Origin: an uncultured Lachnospiraceae bacterium
GTDB taxonomy: Bacteria; Bacillota_A; Clostridia; Lachnospirales; Lachnospiraceae
Assembly: GCA_910585655.1 (NCBI GenBank)
Contig: CAJUFW010000137.1
Span: 1-9,454, forward strand
Length of the DNA: 9,454 nt
Reading direction: 5' to 3'
Shown: positions 1 through 6,978 of the stretch, one piece after another
Position numbering within the stretch: position 1 is the first letter of the stretch
How the letters are laid out: each line of letters opens with the position of its first letter
Translations under genes and position numbers: made by a program
The notes under the pieces: generated by a model
What the model was told of the DNA's origin: nothing
The model's database searches: none
Seen by the model: only the letters and a program-made list of their open reading frames with translations

Positions 1-193
1 ATCATCCTTTGCAGGTTATTGTTTTCTAGGCAAAAACAGTATACACCCAAAAAGGTATGGTGTCTTTAGTTTTAAAGCATATAAAGTAATTTTGGTAAAA
101 ATTCAAATTTGCTCATTTATAGTTATATATTAAATTTATATAATAATAGGTTGATTTTAAACTATTATTACAATAAAACAATAAAAATTGAGG

Positions 194-199
194 TATAAT
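194..199 (+). promoter_or_regulatory. candidate -10 box for hscC
   Basis: A perfect TATAAT lies about 50 bases before the chaperone start, which would put the transcript start near 205 and leave a leader of about 45 bases. The expected -35 position (about 171-176, CAATAA) is poor. The surroundings are so AT-rich that another TATAAT occurs by composition at 139-144, so this is only a candidate. Confidence 0.3.
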
Positions 200-236
200 G
201 CAAATGATTCGTTTAAAAATTACCAGTATTGAAAAA

Positions 237-242
237 AAGGAG
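237..242 (+). promoter_or_regulatory. ribosome binding site fixing the hscC start
   Basis: AAGGAG sits 7 bases before the ATG at 250. The frame stays open upstream to a TTG at 229, but that codon precedes this site and adds seven residues ahead of the conserved Hsp70 N-terminus. The ATG at 250 is therefore the start. Confidence 0.8.
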
Positions 243-249
243 AACGACT

Positions 250-2043
250 ATGGCGATAATTGGAATTGATTTGGGAACGACGAATTCCTTGGCGGCTTAT
301 TGGAAGGACGGTAACGTGTGTTTCATTCCGGACGAGCGGGAAGAAGTTCTTCTGCCAAGTGTGGTCAGCTACAGAAAGGAAACAGAAGAAGAGGGATTTT
401 TGGTCGGTCAGGCGGCAAAGGAACGGTTGTTGGCAGGAGATACCGAAAGCGTGGGTTCTTTTAAACGTTTTATGGGAACAAAAAAGAAATACGAGTTAGG
501 AGGCAAGGAGTATCAGGCAATGGAGCTTTCTGCCATGGTGCTAAAGCGTATCAAACAGAATGTAGAGGACTATATAAAAGAAGAAATAGAAGAGGCGATT
601 ATTACGGTTCCTGCTTATTTTAACGATAAACAGCGCAGCGATACCAAAAAGGCGGCGCAGATAGCGGGATTGAAGGTGGAGCGGCTGATCAATGAGCCTT
701 CTGCAGCGGCTCTGGCGTATCGGCTTTCGTATGGCAAGGAGGATAAAAGCCTGCTGGTGTTTGACTTTGGCGGAGGAACATTGGACTTATCTTATGTGGA
801 ATGTTTTGAAAATGTGATTGAAATTGTGGCAGTCGTAGGGGATAACTACTTGGGAGGAGATGATATTGATCAGGCAATCGCGGCGGAATTCTGTCGGGAG
901 AACGGGTTGGACTTTGAAACGCTTTCACCGAATTTACAAGCTGCCATTTTGACCAGCGCCGAGGCAGGGAAACGGGAGTTAAGCGAGTGCGGTATACCGC
1001 GGATAGAGGAAACAGAAAAAACAGGAGTATGGATATTACCAAAGGAAGAGGCGTCAGGATTGCAGCCTGTTTTTTTGGACGAGGACAAATTGTTTGAATT
1101 ATGTATGCCGCTTTTTGCAAAAATCAAAAAGTTGTTTTTGCATCTGTTAGAAGACGCAGATTCTAGGATTTCGGATGTGGATGATTTGATTATGGTGGGC
1201 GGTTCCTCGAAACTTTCGGTAGTAAAGCGGTTTTTGACGGAACTTTTGGGAAAGGAACCGATTGTACTAGGGGATACGGATCAGGTCGTGGCGATGGGAG
1301 CCGGGATATATGCCGGAATTCGCCAACGTCAGGAAGATATTCGGGATCTCCTGCTGACAGATGTTTGTCCGTTTACGTTAGGAGTGGAGGTATTTCATCG
1401 TGAAAAAGAGGAAAAGGGACAGCTATTCCCGATCATAGAGCGGAATTCTACGCTTCCGGCTACCCGTACCGAACGCCTGGTGACATTAAGTGATTATCAG
1501 TCGGCTGTCAAGGTAAAGATCTATCAGGGGGAGGAATATTATGCAGCGGATAACATTCTGCTGGGGGATGTTTCAATTGAGGTAGAGCCGAAAAAGGCTG
1601 GAAAAGAATGGGTGGATGTTACCTTTACCTATGATATCAATGGGATCCTTCATGTCGGAGTGGAAAATGCCAAGGGAAAACGGAACCAAATTTTGCTGGC
1701 AAATCAGCAGTTAAGCGATAGAGAGCTGCAGCGTTATCAAAAAGAAATGGAAGAGCTTCTGGTGCCGCCTTTGCAGCAGGAATCCAATCGGCTGCTGTTA
1801 GAGCAGGCAGAACTCTATTATGGGCAGAGCGTCGGAGCGAAACGGGAATGGCTGGGCAGCCTGATTGATTGGTTTATCTGGAATCTAAGCAAAGGACGGC
1901 TGCATACGGCGAAAAAGGCAGCGGATGAGATGAGAGAGCAGTTAGCACGAATCGAGCAGTCTAAGGAACGGGAGGAATACGAGCGGTTTGACGGAGAGCT
2001 GAAATGGGCGGAGCTTCCGGAGTGGGAGGAGGAAGAAGAGTAA
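250..2043 (+). CDS. hscC: Hsp70-family chaperone, HscC type
   Basis: This 597-residue protein is an ATP-driven cytoplasmic chaperone of the Hsp70 superfamily. The nucleotide-binding domain covers about residues 1-360: phosphate loop 1 GIDLGTTNS (5-13), FKRFMG (71-76) holding the lysine equivalent to the catalytic one of DnaK, VPAYFND (120-126), LINEPSAAALAY (146-157), phosphate loop 2 DFGGGTLDLS (172-181) and VGGSS (316-320). The linker region is LLTDVCPFTLGVEV (368-381), then comes a beta substrate domain (about 382-485) and a short helical lid ending in an acidic run. Specific features match my memory of E. coli HscC rather than DnaK: WKDG after the first loop, the ELS-VLK helix, a compact subdomain IIB, LTD-CP-LGVEV and IIERN-T-P. 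In E. coli HscC works with dedicated J proteins; none is seen here, nor GrpE. The gene is monogenic and converges on the AraC-type gene 11 bp downstream. The family call is firm, the HscC subfamily likely, and the client unknown. Confidence 0.88.
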   Translation: MAIIGIDLGTTNSLAAYWKDGNVCFIPDEREEVLLPSVVSYRKETEEEGFLVGQAAKERLLAGDTESVGSFKRFMGTKKKYELGGKEYQAMELSAMVLKRIKQNVEDYIKEEIEEAIITVPAYFNDKQRSDTKKAAQIAGLKVERLINEPSAAALAYRLSYGKEDKSLLVFDFGGGTLDLSYVECFENVIEIVAVVGDNYLGGDDIDQAIAAEFCRENGLDFETLSPNLQAAILTSAEAGKRELSECGIPRIEETEKTGVWILPKEEASGLQPVFLDEDKLFELCMPLFAKIKKLFLHLLEDADSRISDVDDLIMVGGSSKLSVVKRFLTELLGKEPIVLGDTDQVVAMGAGIYAGIRQRQEDIRDLLLTDVCPFTLGVEVFHREKEEKGQLFPIIERNSTLPATRTERLVTLSDYQSAVKVKIYQGEEYYAADNILLGDVSIEVEPKKAGKEWVDVTFTYDINGILHVGVENAKGKRNQILLANQQLSDRELQRYQKEMEELLVPPLQQESNRLLLEQAELYYGQSVGAKREWLGSLIDWFIWNLSKGRLHTAKKAADEMREQLARIEQSKEREEYERFDGELKWAELPEWEEEEE

Positions 2044-2054
2044 TTAAAAATTTC

Positions 2055-4127
2055 CTACCCGGAATGCTTTCTCCGATACTCCGACGGCGTTACACCTTCG
2101 ATCCGTTTAAAGGCTTCTACCATCGGTCGGGTATGGTAATAGCCGGAAAGGGAAGCGGCGTTTTGAATGGTCATATTTTGCGCCAGCAGCTCCTTGGCGT
2201 GCTGGACACGGCAATAATGAATATCGTCAAGGATGCCCCTTCCGGTATCCCGTTTGTATATCTGAGAAAGCCCGGAGGGACTCATATGAAAATGCTCGGC
2301 AATCTGACCGGCGGAAAGGTTCTGGTCTGTATAATTGCTTTGAATATAATCCCAGACTTCTGCCGAAACCGTTCGTTCCTCTGGTTTTTTCTTGGCAGGG
2401 CATAGTTCGGAGAGCCTGGTTAGCGCTTCCTGATAATCCAGGCGGTAAAGCGCCTGGACGATCGTGCTGATCGTATCCTCCTCGGAGGAATCGTCCGGCG
2501 TAAGATCCGAGTAACGTAAAATATAACGTTCAGAGCCGACCAGGTTCCGGTAATGAATGATTTCCTGTACTTGAAGCCATGTTTTTGGAATCTGTGCGTT
2601 TTCAGACACTGATTCTGAAATACAGACGGCAATGGAAACGTTAAACTTCTGTTTGCAAAAATAAATCAGGTCGGAAAGGGCTTTTTGTAAAAGCGCCAGA
2701 GTATCGGCTTCCGGCTGAAAGGAGCCAAGCAGGCAGACAAGATGCCCGTCAATATCACCGAAATAAGTCTGAAATTCTTCGCTTAACAATTCATTCCCTA
2801 CGTTTTGCAGTACAAAAAAAATCATATCCTGCATTTGGGAAGCCATATCGGCTTCCTGACCGGAGGAATCAAAAAACAAATCCGAAGCATCTTCTAATTC
2901 AAAGCCTAACAGCAAGTAGCGTTCTGCCTGCAAAGTAGCCAAAAACTGCTGATATTGCTGTAAGTCCATAGGGTTGGAATAGGAACGCTGTTTTAGCAGG
3001 CGGACAAGGCAGTCGTTTTGTAAGTAGCTTTGGTAATGATTCATATTGGAACGGTATTGCCGGTTGCTGTGCTGCAGCTCTTTTAAAGAATCCTCAATTA
3101 ATTTTAGTTCATCCTGGTAGCGATCCTGACCGGAAGCAGCCCCTAAGCTTGCCAGCATATTGGCAATGGGTGTAACACTCTTTTTTGCCATCAGATAAGA
3201 AGCAAAGGTGCCGACAGAAAGGCAAAACAGAATATATAATACGCCAGCCAGATTCAGGTAAAGCCAATCCGAATGATAGACGGCTCCTGGAATAAAAACC
3301 AGAAGAGAATAGAGGTTTTGGGCGTCTGGCGAAAGCAAAATGCCATAACAGTCCTCCTGCCAGGAACAAGAAAAGGTTTTTCCGGTTTCCTGCTCTAAGG
3401 AAAGAGGAAGAGTCTCGGAAAAAGAGGTAGGCTGTAGTTCAGAAGAAAAAAAGCCGTTTTCCTGGTATAAAAGGCAGGAAAGATTTTCCGCAGACATCTG
3501 ACTGCGCAGGGCAGATTTATTCAGTTCAAACAAAAGAGTGACTTGGTGTCCGGTCGAGGTAGTGCGTTTTTGCAGATAATAAAAGCCATTGTACAGACGG
3601 GTTTCCCCAAAAGAAGAAGGAAACAAAAGCCGGCTTGTTCCTGCTGTTTTTTCTAAAAAAAGCTGACAGGCTTCCTCGCCCATTCGGTTAGCCAGTACCG
3701 GGAGACTGGAAGAGGAGTTGATCGTATAGCAGACGGATTCTGTCAGATAAAGCTGGCTTTCCTGAAACAAAAGCTGGATAGAATCTATGTAGCCGTTGGT
3801 ATGCTGCATCAGGGAAAGCTTTTTTTGGATCTGAGAAAGCTTTTGACAGTGATCCAGGTTTTGCGGCATGATTTCAGTTAAACGGGAAAGGGAAACGAGA
3901 GAAGCATCGGAAAGCAGGATATCCGCTACCTGCTTGATGTCGGAAAAGGCATGTTCCACCCGTGCGGCGATGCTGTGGGAGGCATGTAAAAACTGTTTGT
4001 CGGAAAGAGTGGCAGAATGATGCAGTAAGGCGCCGTAGATGGCGATGCCTGCCGCTAAAGGGATAAGAATAATACGAAAATAGCGGAAAAAGTAACGGGA
4101 AAAAAGGTTATGTGTTAGCTTTATCAT
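2055..4127 (-). CDS. membrane-anchored AraC-family transcriptional regulator with extracellular sensor domain
   Basis: This 690-residue protein is a one-component membrane sensor. It has a first membrane segment (about residues 17-36, after a basic N-terminus), an extracytoplasmic domain (about 37-288), a second membrane segment (about 289-313) followed by a HAMP-like/helical linker (314-370), a cytoplasmic region of about 380-545 that may be a degenerate GGDEF-like fold, and a C-terminal AraC/XylS DNA-binding domain (about 590-688). In that last domain the first helix-turn-helix is near 604-625 (LSAGQIAEHFHMS) and the second near 653-676, ending in the family signature GVTPSEYRR. The plan matches the YesN-like regulators common beside sugar ABC-transporter genes in Firmicutes. 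The start is set by AGGAG 8 bases before the ATG. It is divergent from a solute-binding lipoprotein gene, its likely target. The ligand is unknown, probably a carbohydrate by context. No clear terminator lies in the 11-bp gap to the convergent chaperone gene. Confidence 0.9.
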   Translation of the reverse strand: MIKLTHNLFSRYFFRYFRIILIPLAAGIAIYGALLHHSATLSDKQFLHASHSIAARVEHAFSDIKQVADILLSDASLVSLSRLTEIMPQNLDHCQKLSQIQKKLSLMQHTNGYIDSIQLLFQESQLYLTESVCYTINSSSSLPVLANRMGEEACQLFLEKTAGTSRLLFPSSFGETRLYNGFYYLQKRTTSTGHQVTLLFELNKSALRSQMSAENLSCLLYQENGFFSSELQPTSFSETLPLSLEQETGKTFSCSWQEDCYGILLSPDAQNLYSLLVFIPGAVYHSDWLYLNLAGVLYILFCLSVGTFASYLMAKKSVTPIANMLASLGAASGQDRYQDELKLIEDSLKELQHSNRQYRSNMNHYQSYLQNDCLVRLLKQRSYSNPMDLQQYQQFLATLQAERYLLLGFELEDASDLFFDSSGQEADMASQMQDMIFFVLQNVGNELLSEEFQTYFGDIDGHLVCLLGSFQPEADTLALLQKALSDLIYFCKQKFNVSIAVCISESVSENAQIPKTWLQVQEIIHYRNLVGSERYILRYSDLTPDDSSEEDTISTIVQALYRLDYQEALTRLSELCPAKKKPEERTVSAEVWDYIQSNYTDQNLSAGQIAEHFHMSPSGLSQIYKRDTGRGILDDIHYCRVQHAKELLAQNMTIQNAASLSGYYHTRPMVEAFKRIEGVTPSEYRRKHSG

Positions 4128-4163
4128 AATGGGTTCTCCTTTTGGTTTTGCTGATCGTAAGGA

Positions 4164-4218
4164 CAGCTATCGTAGAGTTCTGTTTGGGCAGCGGGCTGTC
4201 AGGAGCCTCCGATAGCTG
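4164..4218. repeat. 9-bp inverted repeat in the araC-type gene's leader
   Basis: CAGCTATCG (4164-4172) and CGATAGCTG (4210-4218) are perfect reverse complements with 37 bases between them. They lie between the candidate leftward promoter (4287-4292) and the regulator's ATG (4127). They could form an RNA stem in the 5' leader or serve as a spaced operator. A GACAG/CTGTC pair (4162-4166 and 4196-4200) offers a competing fold. There is no T-run, so it is not a terminator. Confidence 0.5.
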
Positions 4219-4286
4219 GCGTAACTGGAAAAAAACGGAGGATTTTGGAATGAAAAATAGGACATAAGGTCTCTTTTTTCCCTCCC

Positions 4287-4292
4287 ATTATA
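4287..4292 (-). promoter_or_regulatory. candidate -10 box for the AraC-type regulator
   Basis: Read leftward, this is a perfect TATAAT in an otherwise ordinary stretch. The -35 position 17 bases upstream (TGTTCT, 4310-4315 on the complement) is poor. Transcription from here would give a leader of about 150 bases before the ATG at 4127. A weak -35 would suit an activated or autoregulated promoter. Confidence 0.4.
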
Positions 4293-4391
4293 CTATACAT
4301 TTCCCCGCCAGAACAGAAAAAAGAACTGCTTTTTTTTCAATTTCGCTAAAAAATACGCGGTAGGGCGATTTTTTCAACAAAAAGCGACCGA

Positions 4392-4501
4392 TACGAAAGC
4401 TTTGCTCTTTCCGTAAGGCTGGTTTTGGTAGTACAGTAAAGAAGGCGGAACACAATGTGAGTATACAAGACAGTTGCAGGTATTCACGGGAAGCTTTCGT
4501 A
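4392..4501. repeat. 11-bp inverted repeat, widely spaced
   Basis: TACGAAAGCTT (4392-4402) is the exact reverse complement of AAGCTTTCGTA (4491-4501). The arms are separated by 88 bp and bracket the region where the promoter of the solute-binding protein gene must lie. They are possible operator half-sites for the adjacent regulator, which is an inference. The spacing is too wide for a likely RNA hairpin. Confidence 0.5.
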
Positions 4502-4513
4502 CAAACGTACAAA
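4498..4513. repeat. tandem 8-bp direct repeat
   Basis: CGTACAAA occurs twice back to back, overlapping the end of the right arm of the 11-bp inverted repeat. It lies 41 bases before the lipoprotein start. Direct repeats are the usual geometry of AraC-family sites, but an 8-bp period is shorter than their typical two-turn spacing. Confidence 0.45.
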
Positions 4514-4518
4514 AAACA

Positions 4519-4537
4519 GCCGGAAAGAAGAACCGGC
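4519..4537 (+). other. small hairpin before the lipoprotein ribosome binding site
   Basis: GCCGG (4519-4523) can pair with CCGGC (4533-4537) around a 9-base loop, ending 5 bases before the AGGAGG at 4543-4548. With a 5-bp stem it may be minor, or may affect translation start or transcript stability. Confidence 0.3.
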
Positions 4538-4553
4538 AGAACAGGAGGCAGTT

Positions 4554-6269
4554 ATGAAAAAAAGAACAACGGCAATGTTATTGGTATTGGTGCTGATGCT
4601 TTCTCTGGCAGCAGCCGGATGTGGAAAAAAATCCGGTCAGGAAAGCGATAAGACGCCGCCTTCCGAAACACAGACAGGAGGAAACGGGGAGAATACGGAG
4701 GAAGAGACCGAAAAAGAAAACACCGAAGGAACGAATCCGGACGACGGCAAGGAAACGGACAGCCTGCCGTTATGTGAAGAAAAGCAAACGCTTTCGTTCT
4801 GGTTTGTCTGGTCAAACAGTTATATTGAAACACCGAATGAAACGCCAGGAGCAAAGAAAATGGAAGAACTGACCAACGTTCATATCGACTATTTTCCGGT
4901 AACATCCGCAGAGGCGACGGAAAAATTTGCCCTGATGTTAGCCAGCGGAAACCATCCGGATATGATGCTGGACTTTGGATATCCGGGCGGCGGAGACGCC
5001 GGAATCGAAGAAGGTGTTTTTGTCAAGCTCAACGATTATGTCAATGAAGAATATATGCCGAATTACAGTAAATTTTTAAGCAATGAGGTCATCCGCAAGG
5101 ATACGATAACCGACAGAGGCAATATTTATGCGATTTATGCGATGGCAACCAACAATTTTGCAGAACTGGACGCCGAAAATCCATGGGCAGGTCTTATGAT
5201 TCGGCGCGACTGGCTGCAGGATTTGAATATGGAAACACCTGTTACCATCGAAGATTGGGAAAAGATGCTGACGGCTTTTAAGGAGGAAAAAGGGGCGGAA
5301 GCTCCGCTGATGATCGGTTCTAACGGTATTATTGACGGCGGCAATACGATTGGCACGCAGCAGGACGAGGGATATTTTATTTCTGCTTACGGCATTTTAT
5401 CGGAATTTTACCAGAAGGACGGTCAGGTGATGTACGGACCGATTCAGCCAGAGTATAAGGAATATCTGACGCTGATGAATGACTGGTATAACAAAGGCTT
5501 AATCGATCCGAACTTTATGTCAAACAACGCGGGCGTATTTATGCCGAATGATTATTCCGCTACCGGAAAGACCGGAGCAGGGCGGGGGCATTTTATTGCT
5601 TCGGCAAATTTCTTTGCATTAAACGGTTTAAGCGAGGATGAGGATTTCTTTTTAGAAGGAGTGCAGGCTCCTGTTTTAAACAAGGGAGAAGTTGCGCAGG
5701 CAAGAAATGTCAACAATCCGGTACGGGAGGCGTTTGCGATTTCTACAAGCTGTAAAAATGTAGAGCTGGCGATCCGCTGGCTGGATTACCAGTTTACCAG
5801 AGAAGCGACGCTGTTAAACTACTATGGGGTAGAGGGAGAAACCTATACCATCAACCCAGAGACGGGTATTGCAGAATACAATGAATGGGTTATGCAGAAT
5901 CCGGACGGTTATACTCCGGTAGACGCGCATTACCTGGTAGGACGCGGGCAGGGAGTCGGCGCATTTGACTATACGAAGGAATTCCAGGTGCAGGATGATT
6001 CGTTCTTTGAAGCAGGTCGTACCTGGGCAAAGGATGGTATTTCTTTAAAGCTTCCGGATAAAATGAGCATGACCGCCGAGGAAGGCAGCCGCTTTAATTC
6101 CTCTTATATTGATATCCAGACCTTTGTTCAGGAAAATACCGTGAAATTTATTACCGGATCAAAGCCATTAGCAGAATTTGACGCTTTTGTCGATGGGATT
6201 AAAGCAATGGATATCGAAGGCTGCGTAGCGTTAAAACAGGCAGCGTTGGATCGTTATAACGCCCGGTAA
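4554..6269 (+). CDS. extracellular solute-binding lipoprotein, LplA-like (sugar ABC transporter type)
   Basis: This 571-residue protein is a secreted, lipid-anchored binding protein. The N-terminus is a typical lipoprotein signal: KKR at 2-4, a hydrophobic core at 8-19, and lipobox AAGC with the modified cysteine at 23. A polar, Glu/Thr-rich spacer of about 55 residues (24-78) follows, then the binding core from TLSFWFVWSNSY (79-90), with the early helix/loop GAKKMEELTNVHIDYF and the LASGNHPDMMLDF segment characteristic of family-1 carbohydrate-binding proteins of the LplA type. Size fits that group (about 500-570 residues). AGGAGG lies 5 bases before the ATG. Such proteins usually sit with two permease genes; here the gene stands alone, ends in a terminator, and is divergent from a membrane AraC sensor. 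It may deliver ligand to a transporter encoded elsewhere or act mainly in sensing. The substrate cannot be read from the sequence. Confidence 0.9.
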   Translation: MKKRTTAMLLVLVLMLSLAAAGCGKKSGQESDKTPPSETQTGGNGENTEEETEKENTEGTNPDDGKETDSLPLCEEKQTLSFWFVWSNSYIETPNETPGAKKMEELTNVHIDYFPVTSAEATEKFALMLASGNHPDMMLDFGYPGGGDAGIEEGVFVKLNDYVNEEYMPNYSKFLSNEVIRKDTITDRGNIYAIYAMATNNFAELDAENPWAGLMIRRDWLQDLNMETPVTIEDWEKMLTAFKEEKGAEAPLMIGSNGIIDGGNTIGTQQDEGYFISAYGILSEFYQKDGQVMYGPIQPEYKEYLTLMNDWYNKGLIDPNFMSNNAGVFMPNDYSATGKTGAGRGHFIASANFFALNGLSEDEDFFLEGVQAPVLNKGEVAQARNVNNPVREAFAISTSCKNVELAIRWLDYQFTREATLLNYYGVEGETYTINPETGIAEYNEWVMQNPDGYTPVDAHYLVGRGQGVGAFDYTKEFQVQDDSFFEAGRTWAKDGISLKLPDKMSMTAEEGSRFNSSYIDIQTFVQENTVKFITGSKPLAEFDAFVDGIKAMDIEGCVALKQAALDRYNAR

Positions 6270-6294
6270 GGCAACAAGCCGTTGCTTTTCTTTT
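6268..6294 (+). terminator. intrinsic terminator after the solute-binding protein gene
   Basis: GCAAC (6271-6275), loop AAGCC, GTTGC (6281-6285), then TTTTCTTTT. The stem can extend by AAG against the first Ts. It starts at the stop codon and makes the lipoprotein gene monocistronic. Confidence 0.7.
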
Positions 6295-6305
6295 GCGTCT
6301 GAAAG

Positions 6306-6325
6306 TGGTATCATGCTGTTATAGA
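6306..6325 (+). promoter_or_regulatory. candidate extended -10 promoter for the XRE/zinc-ribbon gene
   Basis: Two overlapping extended -10 candidates occur: TGGTATCAT (6306-6314) and TGTTATAGA (6317-6325). Neither has a good -35 at the proper distance. A promoter is expected here because a terminator precedes and the gene starts at 6370. Confidence 0.3.
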
Positions 6326-6369
6326 AACAAAAACATAAGAGCAAGTTTACCACGAAGGGAGCAAACAAT

Positions 6370-6822
6370 ATGGAATCTGTAGAAACAAAAGAGATTATTG
6401 CGCAGTTTCGGAAAAAGATGGGGCTTTCGCAAAACGAATTGGCAGAAAAATTATTTGTTACGAGGCAGGCGGTAAGCCGCTGGGAGCATGGCGATACGAT
6501 ACCGGATACCAATACCCTAAAACAGCTTTCTATGCTGTTTGGCGTATCCGTCAATACGCTTTTAGGATCGCCTCTGCATCTGGTCTGTCAGTGCTGCGGG
6601 ATGCCTTTAGAGGATGACTCCATCAGCCGGGAGCCCGACGGCAGTTTTAACGAGGACTACTGCAAATGGTGTTATACCGACGGCAGATTTATCTATGGTA
6701 CGATGGAAGAGCTGTTGGATTTTCTGACAGAACATATGTCAAACGAAAGCTTCCCTCCCGAACAGGCTAGGGAGCATTTCGCAAAGGAACTACCAAAACT
6801 AAAGCATTGGGCAAAGAGTTAA
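6370..6822 (+). CDS. XRE-family helix-turn-helix protein with C-terminal zinc ribbon
   Basis: This 150-residue cytoplasmic protein has an N-terminal Cro/CI-type DNA-binding domain (about residues 7-65; LSQNELAEKLFVTRQAVSRWEHGDTIPD is the classic signature, split here over 19-46). It is joined to a short putative zinc-ribbon domain with paired cysteines C73/C76 (CQCCGMPL) and C98/C101 (YCKWCY), then TMEELLDFLTEHM and a helical tail. The second part resembles the small GMP-type zinc ribbon found as a stand-alone protein or tail in Firmicutes. The role is probably a transcription regulator; the target and any metal or redox response are unknown. AAGGGAG lies 8 bases before the ATG. The gene is a single-gene unit between two terminators. 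Confidence 0.88.
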   Translation: MESVETKEIIAQFRKKMGLSQNELAEKLFVTRQAVSRWEHGDTIPDTNTLKQLSMLFGVSVNTLLGSPLHLVCQCCGMPLEDDSISREPDGSFNEDYCKWCYTDGRFIYGTMEELLDFLTEHMSNESFPPEQAREHFAKELPKLKHWAKS

Positions 6823-6832
6823 GAAGCGGCGA

Positions 6833-6866
6833 GCCGGGAATCAAAACCAAGGATTCCCGGCTTTTA
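6833..6866 (+). terminator. strong intrinsic terminator after the XRE/zinc-ribbon gene
   Basis: GCCGGGAATC (6833-6842) pairs perfectly with GATTCCCGGC (6852-6861) around a 9-base loop and is followed by TTTTAT. It lies 10 bases after the stop codon. Confidence 0.9.
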
Positions 6867-6895
6867 TAGTGCCGGATAGAATTTATGGTTTTCAC

Positions 6896-6924
6896 TTTTC
6901 ATGTACGAAAATCTATGCTATACT
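6896..6924 (+). promoter_or_regulatory. promoter of the VOC gene (-35 TTTTCA, extended -10 TATACT)
   Basis: TTTTCA (6896-6901) is 17 bases from TATACT (6919-6924), which is preceded by TGC to make an extended -10. The transcript would begin near 6931, about 48 bases before the start codon. Confidence 0.6.
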
Positions 6925-6978
6925 GTTGAAGAGGTTATACCGGTCATAAAGATAAATTGGATGAGGAGGGGATAGAAG

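Larger units (their letters stand above)
1..249. other. AT-rich region upstream of hscC
   Basis: This stretch is only about 12-37% GC per 60-base line, far below the coding DNA that follows, and probably holds the promoter and leader of the chaperone gene. One plus-strand frame is open from the window edge (base 2) to a TAA at 131-133, giving about 43 residues. It could be the 3' end of a gene cut by the window edge, but the residues match no family I recognise and chance is a fair explanation in so short a stretch. No terminator or RNA gene is visible. Confidence 0.4.
4128..4553. other. divergent regulatory intergenic region (426 bp)
   Basis: This non-coding gap between the AraC sensor (leftward) and the solute-binding lipoprotein (rightward) holds a -10 box for the leftward gene, a 9-bp inverted repeat in the leftward leader, an 11-bp inverted repeat with arms 88 bp apart, a tandem 8-bp direct repeat, and a small hairpin before the rightward ribosome binding site (each listed separately). 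I found no convincing -35/-10 pair for the rightward gene. The best -10 is TATACA at 4462-4467 without a matching -35, which would fit activator-dependent transcription. Confidence 0.6.

Noticed and set aside
229..249. TTG codon as the start of the chaperone gene
   Set aside because: It lies before the AAGGAG site and adds seven residues ahead of the conserved Hsp70 N-terminus; the ATG at 250 fits both.
689..1127. Two minus-strand ORFs inside the chaperone gene
   Set aside because: They are antisense to highly conserved Hsp70 coding sequence, resemble no known family, and are explained as shadow frames.
4288..4512. 74-codon minus-strand ORF in the divergent intergenic region
   Set aside because: There is no family resemblance, and it overlaps the repeats and the candidate leftward promoter, so a chance frame is more likely.
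4552..4905. 117-codon minus-strand ORF over the lipoprotein start
   Set aside because: It is antisense to a clear signal peptide and spacer, with no family resemblance; a shadow of GC-biased coding DNA.
6904..6910. TACGAAA as a shared operator (also at 4392, 7350 and within coding regions)
   Set aside because: The heptamer also occurs inside unrelated coding sequence, so its presence near promoters is not informative.
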